This document shows positions 18,918 through 26,057 of a stretch of 64,000 nt of DNA, in pieces; positions within the stretch are counted from its first letter, which is position 1, and the number at the start of each line of letters is the position of its first letter. A program made the position numbers and the translations under genes. The notes under the pieces are model-generated. The model saw only the letters and a list, made by a program, of their open reading frames with translations. It had not been told where the DNA came from and searched no databases. Source of the stretch: Paenibacillus pinihumi DSM 23905 = JCM 16419 (GTDB lineage: Bacteria; Bacillota; Bacilli; Paenibacillales; Paenibacillaceae); contig NZ_AULX01000025.1 in assembly GCF_000422505.1 (NCBI RefSeq), forward strand, positions 62,001-126,000. The letters run 5' to 3'.

Positions 18918-18946
18918 TTGAGTATGCAGTGCAAACGTTATATATT
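18918..18946 (+). promoter_or_regulatory. malR promoter with operator 3 inside the spacer
   Basis: TTGAGT (18918-18923), a 17-base spacer and TATATT (18941-18946). The operator-like GCAAACGTTATA (18931-18942) fills the spacer and touches the -10 box, predicting direct autorepression. Confidence 0.6.
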
Positions 18947-19017
18947 ATCATTTAAGCAACAAGTTGCATTAAACATGCATGCATTTAGCTAAGCAGCTGC
19001 ATAAAGGGGTTATTTCA

Positions 19018-20052
19018 ATGGCAGTCGTAACCATTAAAGATATTGCGAAAGCGGCAGGGGTCTCTCCCTCAACGGTATCCCGGGTGGTATCCAATCATCC
19101 GAGAATCAGCAAGGAGACCTCTCAAAAAGTGAAACGAATCATGGAGGAAATGGGGTATCATCCCAACGTAATGGCCAAAAGCCTTGTGTCCAAAACCACA
19201 CAGACCCTTGCCATTATGCTTCCGCGGCCGGCAGAGGAGCTGTTCAAGGATTTCTTCTTCGGTGAGTTGTTAAGGGGGATATTAGCCCACTCTACACGGG
19301 CGGGCTACGATATGATGCTTGCTGCGGCTACTTCGCCACAGGATGAAGACGATACAATATCCCGGCTTGTGTTCGGCCGGCGTGTGGACGGCATTATTCT
19401 GCTGTCTTCCCGCGTTAACGACCCTTTAATCGATTTATTGAATAAGCATAAATTCCCTACCGTGCTCATCGGGCGTTCGGAAGGGCAGCCGAATATTTTG
19501 TCCGTCGATAATGATAATGTAAAAGCTGCTTATGATGCTACACATCATCTGATTATACAGGGACATGAGAGAATCGGATTCGTCAGCGGACTCCCTAACC
19601 TTACGGTGTCGCTGGACAGGATGGAAGGCTATCGCAAAGCCATGAATGAGGCGGGGCTGCCTGTCCGCCCGGAATGGATTGTAGAAGGAGAGTTTCTCCA
19701 GCATAGCGGGTACCGGGCGATGTCATTTATGATGAGCCTGCCGGAGAGACCCAGCGGACTTGTGGTCATTGACGATGTGGTCGGCTTTGGCGTTCTGCAT
19801 GGGCTGACAGAGATCGGCTATACGGTGCCGGAAGATATCAGTCTTGTCAGCTTCAACAATATTGCGCTGTCGGAACTGGCTACACCGCCTATCAGTTCTA
19901 TAGATATTGGCACTTATCAGCTTGGCTACACCGCATCCCAAATGCTCATACGTTGTATTCAGGAAGAAACGATTCATCAAAATCGGGTGATCATTCCGCA
20001 CCGCTTAATCGTCCGGGATTCTTCTGTGCATTCCATTTCGAAAAGGAATTAA
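19018..20052 (+). CDS. malR: LacI/GalR-family regulator of the maltodextrin locus (MalR-like)
   Basis: A 344-residue regulator. The LacI helix-turn-helix is at residues 1-30 (TIKDIAKAAGVSPSTVSRVV) with a hinge helix (MAKSLVSKTT) near 50-60, and a periplasmic-binding-like effector domain follows. ATG 19018, preceded by AAAGGGG, matches the canonical LacI start; the longer frame is not needed. Divergent to mdxEFG and preceded by three similar operators, it is inferred to repress mdxEFG and itself and to be released by maltose/maltodextrin. Confidence 0.9.
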   Translation: MAVVTIKDIAKAAGVSPSTVSRVVSNHPRISKETSQKVKRIMEEMGYHPNVMAKSLVSKTTQTLAIMLPRPAEELFKDFFFGELLRGILAHSTRAGYDMMLAAATSPQDEDDTISRLVFGRRVDGIILLSSRVNDPLIDLLNKHKFPTVLIGRSEGQPNILSVDNDNVKAAYDATHHLIIQGHERIGFVSGLPNLTVSLDRMEGYRKAMNEAGLPVRPEWIVEGEFLQHSGYRAMSFMMSLPERPSGLVVIDDVVGFGVLHGLTEIGYTVPEDISLVSFNNIALSELATPPISSIDIGTYQLGYTASQMLIRCIQEETIHQNRVIIPHRLIVRDSSVHSISKRN

Positions 20053-20066
20053 TGCGGAATTTTGGT

Positions 20067-20153
20067 GGCTCTACACAGAAATCAGTGCTTGACACCAACT
20101 TGGGGGAGCGCTGCGAGCAAGTTCCGATCGCTGTTGTCCCCAAATTTCTTGCA
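20067..20153 (-). repeat. Diverged, shortened member of the 216-bp repeat family (inverted)
   Basis: It reads GGCTC, then GAAATCAGTG, TTGACAC, GCGCTGCGAG and TTCCGATCGCTGTTGT, and so follows the reverse complement of the right half of copies 1 and 2, with indels. Only one end is recognisable. It lies directly after the malR stop. Confidence 0.65.
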
Positions 20154-20160
20154 TAAAAAA

Positions 20161-20206
20161 ATACAACGCCTAAGCCGGTATAGCCCAGGGCGTTGTATCT
20201 CATTTT
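20161..20206. terminator. Bidirectional terminator between malR and barstar genes
   Basis: ATACAACGCC pairs with GGCGTTGTAT. Seven A residues precede it (a U-tract for the minus strand) and CATTTT follows. It overlaps the end of the barstar gene by a few bases. Confidence 0.8.
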
Positions 20207-20472
20207 ACTCTTCTATACTCGAAGCAGATTTCCTCATATTGATCTGCGGCATCCTCGAAGACCTGTACGATACCGGAGTAGCGCTGTTCATGCTCCGTGT
20301 CGGCAACCCAGCTAATCTTCAAGGGCAGGGGCAGATCACCCGTGACACAATCCCATAACGCATCCAGATTGTCACCGTACCACTCCGGCAGGTCCAGCTC
20401 CCGTCTCAGCCATTCATGGACGTTCTCATAATGATCCGCATCGGACTGTCTCAATTCCACAACTTTGCTCAT
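20200..20472 (-). CDS. Barstar-family ribonuclease inhibitor
   Basis: A 90-residue cytosolic protein of the barstar fold. The signature is LRRELDLPEWYGDNLDALWDCVTGDLP, where the barnase-binding helix and loop (Y-G-x-N-L-D-A-L-W-D) are intact. Its start overlaps the stop of the upstream barnase gene (ATGA), so inhibitor and nuclease are made together. Expected to protect the producer from its own ribonuclease before export. Confidence 0.92.
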   Translation of the reverse strand: MSKVVELRQSDADHYENVHEWLRRELDLPEWYGDNLDALWDCVTGDLPLPLKISWVADTEHEQRYSGIVQVFEDAADQYEEICFEYRRVK

Positions 20473-20987
20473 TCAGGGACACTGCCTTCCTTTGTAATAT
20501 CCGTAAATGACTTGTAATGGTCCGTCGTCATGTAGATTAGCCCGTCACTGGAAAAGAGAATCCGGTCTGCGCCGCGCGACCCTTTTTTATAATTGATATC
20601 CGCTTCGTACCAGATTCGGTTTTTGGCTTTCGGCAGAAGTCCTTCCCGGTTGCCAAACCGGTCGCCGCCGATGCTTTTTCCGGGTGCTACCTGATTCAGG
20701 TTTCCTTTCGAAGGCACCCAGCCAAGCTGTGAAGCTTCTTTTTTCGTCATGTAGTTGGCTGGAAGCTTGCCGTGCTCCCGAATGTAATCTGATACCGCCT
20801 GGAAGCTGGTCAGCGGACCCTGGGCATTCTCTTGTCCTTGGGAAGTCCCGGTTGATTGCGGCGGATTGGAGGCTAAATCACTTATAGCTCCGCAGCCCGC
20901 CAGGACCATGACCAGCAAGGTGATCATGACGGCCATAGAAGAACGCGTCCAGCGGCCCATCTGTTTCAGTATTGCATTAAACATCAT
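20469..20987 (-). CDS. Barnase-type ribonuclease, predicted lipoprotein
   Basis: A 172-residue guanyl-type RNase. The C-terminal 110 residues match barnase, with general base E128, R142 and general acid H157 at the same relative spacing as E73, R87 and H102. The N-terminus has a positively charged start, a hydrophobic stretch and a lipobox L-A-G-C (residues 29-32), followed by a Ser/Gln/Gly-rich linker. The Bacillus amyloliquefaciens enzyme is instead released. The start at 20987 has a weak AGGCAGG site; the frame open to 21071 has none. Confidence 0.88.
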   Translation of the reverse strand: MMFNAILKQMGRWTRSSMAVMITLLVMVLAGCGAISDLASNPPQSTGTSQGQENAQGPLTSFQAVSDYIREHGKLPANYMTKKEASQLGWVPSKGNLNQVAPGKSIGGDRFGNREGLLPKAKNRIWYEADINYKKGSRGADRILFSSDGLIYMTTDHYKSFTDITKEGSVPE

Positions 20988-21392
20988 CGTACCTGCCTTT
21001 GTTAATCGTAGTTGTTGCCCGGCTCCCATACAGGATGGTGCGGGTATTGGGTTTATGTAACAGTGTACCACAATTCGTTTATCGATAAGAAGCAGAATGG
21101 AGCTGTCATTAGAGCAGTGTTTCTTTGGAGAGACTCGTGAATTTATCTAAAAGGATCGAAAGCAATGTCAAAAAAGCCTTAAACTACCATCTGCTTTGAG
21201 CAAGTGGTAGTTTAAGAAAGATCATATAGTACAACTGATAGAAGTTGAGACTGGCTGTCCGTACTTTACATCTACCAAAACATTTTCAATTTCCGTGCGG
21301 ACAGCTATTGTTGACAATTCAATTATATTGTGTAGAATAGGGCTGACTCTAAGTCATGGAGAATTTTGTAATTATTTGGGGAGGAAAACGTA
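20988..21392. other. Intergenic region with two hairpins
   Basis: A perfect 12-bp stem CTTAAACTACCA/TGGTAGTTTAAG lies at 21178-21216. An 11-bp stem (GCTGTCCG core) bounds a 30-base loop at 21254-21305. Neither has a following T-run in the forward direction. The promoters of barnase (minus) and the methyltransferase (plus) must lie here. No further gene seen. Confidence 0.6.
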
Positions 21393-22415
21393 TTGAAACC
21401 AACTGAGTCGAACGTAACAGCTTTAGGTTCAGCATTTGACCGAACATACAATAGTAAAAGCGACATACCAGAAGAATTAGACGCTTCTGTGGAAACAGAT
21501 TCAGAACAAGATGGGGCTAGTTTAACTTCCTTAGTATCAGCTTTTGGTAGGGCGTATCATAGTAGGTATGATTCACCGAAAGTGGTAGATGATTTTATTG
21601 TAAATAAGTTGATTTCCAAAGAGGAATTTTCAGCTATCAGTAAAAATTTGATTGACGGTATACAATTTTTTAATAAAGATATCGGAGAAAGGTTTAAAGA
21701 TGAATCAGATAAAATTTTAAAATGGATTACACAAGTTCAGGTATCTTCAATACCTCTAGCACGCTCTGCCTATTGTGAAAAAGTATTACTTAATGAAGTG
21801 AAGTCTGGCCTAAAGCAGTATGTCATATTAGGCGCTGGCCTGGATACTTTCGCACTCCGGTTTCCGGAATTACAAAGCAGTTTAAAGATCTTTGAAATTG
21901 ATCATCCGGATACACAAGTGTTAAAGAAAAAAAAGCTAGCAGCTGCTAAATTCGACATCCCTGATAATCTTTATTTTGTACCAATGGACTTTACTACAGA
22001 GTTTTCTCATCAGAGCTTAGTAAAGGAAGGATTTGAAAACGAGAAAACGTTCTTTAGCCTGTTGGGTGTCACATATTATTTATCAAAAGAAGAAAACGCT
22101 TCCTTGATGCAACATTTTTTTGCAAATGTCCCATCAGGTAGTTCTATTGTGTTTGATTATGCAACTGAAAAACTTTTTGAAGAAAAAGGAATGTCTAATC
22201 GGGTGGAAAACCTGGTGAAGTTTGCTGAAGCAAGCGGGGAACCCATGAAATCAGGATTTACATATGATGAAATTACAAGCATATTGGAAAAGTCAGGATT
22301 ACAAATTAAAGAGCATCTATCACCTGAAATGATGAACAAACTCCTATTTAAGAATAGGACGGATTATTTGTCTGCATTTGAGACCGTACATTATATTCAT
22401 GCTGTAAAAAAATAG
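21393..22415 (+). CDS. SAM-dependent methyltransferase, LCM/PPM-like family
   Basis: A 340-residue cytosolic enzyme. The SAM motif is YVILGAGLDTFALRFPE, followed by the acidic strand KIFEIDHPDTQ, as in the leucine-carboxyl-methyltransferase-like family of bacterial secondary metabolism. A TTG start at 21393 is supported by GGGGAGG at 21378-21384. The N-terminal A-F-x-R-x-Y-x-S family motif occurs twice (about residues 10-28 and 46-65), separated by an acidic linker, which looks like a local duplication. It is clearly more AT-rich than its neighbours. Substrate unknown. Confidence 0.82.
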   Translation: MKPTESNVTALGSAFDRTYNSKSDIPEELDASVETDSEQDGASLTSLVSAFGRAYHSRYDSPKVVDDFIVNKLISKEEFSAISKNLIDGIQFFNKDIGERFKDESDKILKWITQVQVSSIPLARSAYCEKVLLNEVKSGLKQYVILGAGLDTFALRFPELQSSLKIFEIDHPDTQVLKKKKLAAAKFDIPDNLYFVPMDFTTEFSHQSLVKEGFENEKTFFSLLGVTYYLSKEENASLMQHFFANVPSGSSIVFDYATEKLFEEKGMSNRVENLVKFAEASGEPMKSGFTYDEITSILEKSGLQIKEHLSPEMMNKLLFKNRTDYLSAFETVHYIHAVKK

Positions 22416-22487
22416 TTTTCTAAGCCTAAAGCCTATTAAACATTACTTCCAAGCCGCTAGCTAATAAAGTTTTAGAATAATTAAAAA

Positions 22488-22978
22488 ATGAATAAGAAGG
22501 GTCTGAAATTATTAAGAAAGTACTTAATATAACTATATTAATTGTCTTAATAACTTTTTCATTAATTTTTTATTATAAACTCCCATATAAAATAGAAAAG
22601 AACTACAGTGCCAGCACAATAGATGGAAAAAGTGCAGATATTAGTTTAAGTATTATTGCAAGGCGTAGTTTGTTTAGCCCAACAAGCTTTGTGGGTGAAA
22701 TCCAAATAAATGAGGAGAGTTATAAAACCTTTGAACCTGTTAGGGATGATGATCTTTTTGAACTCTTTAATAAAAAAATCAGTGGAACTAGACAGTTTCC
22801 AATATTTTTAAATAAAAATAAAGAAGTATTAGATATATTTTGGTCTGACGAGAAATTTGATAAATTATATTTTGTTCTTATAGAAAAAAACATAAGATAT
22901 TTGGCACCAGCGAGTAACTCTATTGAAGCTAAAGAAATATTGAAAGAAATAAATTCAAAAATTTTGAAAGGGAGGTGA
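22488..22978 (+). pseudogene. Small signal-anchored protein, frameshifted (or ATT-started)
   Basis: An ATG at 22488 opens M-N-K-K-G-L-K-L-L-R-K but hits TAA after 14 codons. In the +2 frame the text continues as a membrane anchor (VLNITILIVLITFSLIFYY) and an extracytoplasmic part ending KILKGR, TGA 22976-22978. One lost base near 22514-22518 would join the two. Alternatively translation starts at an ATT (22508) eight bases from AGAAGG. The exterior part (TIDGKSADISLSIIARRSLFSP) resembles short secreted Bacillus proteins of unknown role. Confidence 0.5.
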
Positions 22979-23032
22979 ATGTTGGGGTTTCAGATTATTT
23001 AATTAAACTATTAAAAAGGAAGTGTAAAATTG

Positions 23033-23068
23033 ATGTCGAGAAAAATATTAATCGTCTCTTGGGACTGA
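23033..23068 (+). pseudogene. Truncated start of a gene (12 codons)
   Basis: AAAAAGGAAGTG precedes ATG 23033, which opens M-S-R-K-I-L-I-V-S-W-D and stops where the IS3-like end begins. Probably the 5' stub of a gene cut off by an insertion or deletion. Confidence 0.3.
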
Positions 23069-23090
23069 CCCCATAATGTGAGACAAAATA
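23059..23090. mobile_element. Possible solitary IS3-family terminal repeat
   Basis: GGGACTGACCCC followed by ATAATGTGAGACA has the layout of IS3/IS150-group ends (ACTGACCCC...GT..GACA). No transposase is present. It marks the boundary between the AT-rich island and the BlaI locus. Confidence 0.4.
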
Positions 23091-23110
23091 GCTATTTGGA
23101 AAAAACAGGG

Positions 23111-23167
23111 TTGACATTCTTGATCTACAAATGTAATATTATCTTCGGGTTTAAAATTACAAATGTA
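23111..23167 (+). promoter_or_regulatory. blaI-like promoter with two BlaI/MecI-type operators
   Basis: TTGACA (23111-23116), a 17-base spacer and TAATAT (23134-23139). The dyad TACAAATGTA overlaps the -10 box at 23126-23135 and recurs at 23158-23167. TACA/TGTA dyads are the hallmark of MecI/BlaI operators, so the repressor gene is almost certainly autoregulated. Confidence 0.8.
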
Positions 23168-23196
23168 GATTTAGTTTGAAAGGAGGAAATAGACCT

Positions 23197-23604
23197 ATGA
23201 GCCATGTACCGAGGATATCTGAATCCGAGTGGGAGATTATGAAAATCATCTGGAGCAGCCATCCGATAACGGCTGAGCAGATTGCCGCAAAGCTGCCAAG
23301 CGATATTGAGTGGAGCGAACAGACGGTACGCACGTTTATTACAAGACTGCTCAAAAAGAAGGCCATCGGCTTCAACAAGGAAGGCCGGAGCTATCATTAT
23401 TACCCGCTCGTCTCCGAGAAGGAGTGTGTGCGGGCAGAGAGCCAGTCTTTCCTGCAGCGGGTCTTTGGCGGGGCCACGAATCTGATGATGACGAACTTTC
23501 TGGAGGATGCAGCACTGTCAGAGAAAGAGATTGAAGAGCTTCAGCGGATTCTGAAGGAGAAGAAAGGGCACACACAGGATAAGTCATCCGGTGATCAGGG
23601 ATGA
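23197..23604 (+). CDS. BlaI/MecI/CopY-family transcriptional repressor
   Basis: A 135-residue repressor. The winged helix covers residues 1-75 (ISESEWEIMKIIW, then SEQTVRTFITRLLKKKAIGF) and a C-terminal dimerisation region ends in charged helices. ATG 23197 with AAAGGAGG upstream gives the canonical M-S-x-x-P-R-I-S-E-S-E-W start; the TTG at 23176 is rejected. It is followed by the M56 sensor gene with a four-base overlap. Expected to bind the TACAAATGTA dyads here and at 25972 and to be cleaved or released when the M56 protease is activated. Confidence 0.93.
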   Translation: MSHVPRISESEWEIMKIIWSSHPITAEQIAAKLPSDIEWSEQTVRTFITRLLKKKAIGFNKEGRSYHYYPLVSEKECVRAESQSFLQRVFGGATNLMMTNFLEDAALSEKEIEELQRILKEKKGHTQDKSSGDQG

Positions 23605-25853
23605 ATACCTTCTATGGGGGCTTTGCGGCCCTTCTGGAGTCCACTCTCGCGGCCAGTGTCGTCATTCTTCTTATTCTGGTTATTCAAATGGTTTTTCGCA
23701 AGGCAATTAGTGCCCGTATTCGTCATTTGTTATGGGCGCTGGTCATGATTCGCTTGCTGGTGCCCATTTTCCCGGAGAGTACGGTGAGCATTTTTCATGT
23801 GCTGGATTACGGACAAACGCTTCAAGAGCAGTTATGGTCTTCAGATGTCCCGGCGAATTCTGATAGGGCAATCTCTAATGCGGCACAGCTCAGCGTATCA
23901 TTGGCTAATCCGGACAAGATGGAAGATACAGCCCGATTCTCACCGTCATTAGAGCAATTGCACGCGGATTCAAGTGAAAATAGGCGGATGAATTCCCAAG
24001 CCTATTCCCTTGTGTTCAAGGTTGCAGCAGTTGTGTGGCTTGGAGGCACAATTGTGCTGATTATGAATCTGCTGATTTTTTTGTGGCGAATGGCCCGCTT
24101 GCGCAGGCAGCTCAATCAGGTAACGGAGCCGAGTGTGCTTGCTATTTTGGAAGAGGTACGCGGCAGCTTTAAAATCGCCAGGCCAATCCCGCTTTACACA
24201 GGTCCTTCCAATTCCAGCCCCTTTTTGTTCGGGCTGCTGCGCCCATGGATTTTTGTTCCCCAGTCGGCGATCCGGGAGATGGACAGGGCACAGTTGTCTC
24301 ATATTCTGGCTCATGAGCTGGCGCACTACAAGCGGAAAGATATGCTGTGGAGCTTGCTTGGCAGTCTCGCTGCCGCTGTACATTGGATGAATCCGCTTAT
24401 CTGGATTAGCATGCGGCGCATGAAAGCAGACAGGGAACTGGCCTGTGATGCTTACGTACTTGAGAAGTCGGGCGAGGAAGAAGCCGTTGCCTACGGGATG
24501 ACAATGATCAGCTTTCTGCAGCGATATTCTGCCGCAGCAGATCGCCGGGGGCTGCTCTACTTTTACAATGGACGGAAAGAGTTGATAAGGAGGTTTACGA
24601 TGATCCAATCATTTAAAAAGGGTTCTTATCGTATCTCGGTCATTACTGTGCTATTGATGACAGCGCTTGGCACAGTCACTCTGACCAATGCTTCCGGGAG
24701 TACGCCCCCTGAACCGGGCATCAACCAGCCGCTCAAAGCAAATGAGGCCATTTTGCAACCGACAGGCCATAGATTATATAATTCGCTGGACCGGGCAATG
24801 CGAAAAGCAGGCTTTGACTTTGAAGCTCCAGTGCTGCCCGCGGGCACTAAGTTCAGAGAGGCAAGTCTGTCCGGGATCGTGCTGGGCAACGGAGCTGAAC
24901 GCTTTGACAAAGTAATACTTTCCTTTGGGCCTGATGACAATAATCACAATAGCTACGGATTTTTTAGTATAACTGCAAGTAATCTGAAATACACCGAGAG
25001 CCACAATAGGCTGATTCAAAACCTGAAACATAATTTGATTAAACCGAATGCCAAGTATAAATCCGCGCTGGAAGAAATCGATCATGTTGTTGCAGAAATG
25101 AATGTGCATGAGCTTTATCAAATTATAGATTATGGTACGCATAGTTCTGCGTATTCCTATTTATTCTGGCAGCATGACGGGATTAGTTACAGGCTGGACT
25201 TAAATGGGGATTTAACTGCGCAGGAGAAGCAGACAAAGCTTCACTTACTGATTTCTTCCATGAAGCTCCCTGATGAGAACATGAGGAAGACCTATATCGA
25301 TGAAAATTCCCTGACGGTTGATGTGGTGGACAGTGAGGATTTGCAGGCGGCAGCCGATGCCATGGGCATTGCTCCCAAACTGCCGCTGGAAGCGGCCGGC
25401 TTTTCCCTCAAGCATGCATTTGTAACCAGCAAAATTAATTTCAGCTACCCGAGAAATAAGAAGGAAGAAGCGACCAGGGTACTCTACAGTGAGTACGAAT
25501 CCGCCATTTCCAATGACAAGAAAGATTCTCCACGGGTCGGGTTCTACCAGATGAAGGATGATGGACAATTTGCTTCCTTCAAGGCTAATAAGCAGGCTAT
25601 GTTTTTCCGGATGGATGGCACTGCGAGCAAGGTTCCGGCAGAGCTGATCACAATTCAAGGCAAAGAGGTGCTGCGGACATCCCCATACAAAACAGACGGC
25701 AGTCTGAGTACGTCTCTTGATCCGGTCTGGATTACCTGCTTCTGGGTGGATAAAGGCGTTGTGTACCGGTTGTCGTATAAAGAAAACCAGGTGAAGGACC
25801 CTGAGGCGGTGATGGCTGCCCTGATGAAGGCACAGCCTGTAAAGTTTGATTAG
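23601..25853 (+). CDS. BlaR1-like M56 sensor protease with unusual C-terminal sensor region
   Basis: A 750-residue membrane protein. Transmembrane helices lie near 14-31, 42-58, 140-162 and 343-361. The cytosolic zinc protease has H238-E-L-A-H242 and third ligand E279 (RELACD). After the fourth helix comes a 390-residue exterior region that is not the penicillin-binding domain of BlaR1. It contains DUF4367-like stretches (LYNSLDRAMRKAGF and ISSMKLPDENMRKTY). The stimulus is therefore not obviously a beta-lactam. A perfect internal ribosome site and ATG are found at 24587-24602. A free paralogue of the exterior region is encoded downstream. Confidence 0.88.
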   Translation: MNTFYGGFAALLESTLAASVVILLILVIQMVFRKAISARIRHLLWALVMIRLLVPIFPESTVSIFHVLDYGQTLQEQLWSSDVPANSDRAISNAAQLSVSLANPDKMEDTARFSPSLEQLHADSSENRRMNSQAYSLVFKVAAVVWLGGTIVLIMNLLIFLWRMARLRRQLNQVTEPSVLAILEEVRGSFKIARPIPLYTGPSNSSPFLFGLLRPWIFVPQSAIREMDRAQLSHILAHELAHYKRKDMLWSLLGSLAAAVHWMNPLIWISMRRMKADRELACDAYVLEKSGEEEAVAYGMTMISFLQRYSAAADRRGLLYFYNGRKELIRRFTMIQSFKKGSYRISVITVLLMTALGTVTLTNASGSTPPEPGINQPLKANEAILQPTGHRLYNSLDRAMRKAGFDFEAPVLPAGTKFREASLSGIVLGNGAERFDKVILSFGPDDNNHNSYGFFSITASNLKYTESHNRLIQNLKHNLIKPNAKYKSALEEIDHVVAEMNVHELYQIIDYGTHSSAYSYLFWQHDGISYRLDLNGDLTAQEKQTKLHLLISSMKLPDENMRKTYIDENSLTVDVVDSEDLQAAADAMGIAPKLPLEAAGFSLKHAFVTSKINFSYPRNKKEEATRVLYSEYESAISNDKKDSPRVGFYQMKDDGQFASFKANKQAMFFRMDGTASKVPAELITIQGKEVLRTSPYKTDGSLSTSLDPVWITCFWVDKGVVYRLSYKENQVKDPEAVMAALMKAQPVKFD
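24587..24602 (+). promoter_or_regulatory. Internal ribosome-binding site and in-frame ATG in the M56 gene
   Basis: AAGGAGG (24587-24593), six bases, then ATG (24600-24602) in the M56 reading frame (Met334). Translation from here would give a 417-residue protein starting M-I-Q-S-F-K-K-G-S-Y-R with its own membrane anchor or signal, equivalent to the separate paralogue at 26058. Confidence 0.55.
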
Positions 25854-25942
25854 CAATTGTATAAAGGTTGCACCGGATAGGCACATCATGATCTGCAACC
25901 ATATGGAATGGTTTGTGACGCAGTCCAAAACTGGCGAATGGC

Positions 25943-25981
25943 TTGGGCTGCTTTTATTTAAACTTTAGAATTACAAATGTA
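25943..25981 (+). promoter_or_regulatory. Promoter and BlaI-type operator of the free sensor-domain gene
   Basis: TTGGGC (25943-25948), 17 bases, TAGAAT (25966-25971), then immediately the dyad TACAAATGTA (25972-25981), identical to both sites upstream of the repressor gene and in the same AATTACAAATGTAGAT context as the second of them. Predicts common control by the BlaI-like protein. Confidence 0.75.
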
Positions 25982-26057
25982 GATATAAAGAGAGAAGATG
26001 GAAACCTTCTGTCCGTTCAATTCTGTTAGGATGAAGGAGAAATCAAGGAGGATAATC

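Noticed and set aside
23601-25853. Calling the pair a beta-lactam resistance system (BlaR1-BlaI)
   Set aside because: No penicillin-binding STYK/SxN/KTG-type sensor and no beta-lactamase gene in the window; only the signalling part is shared.
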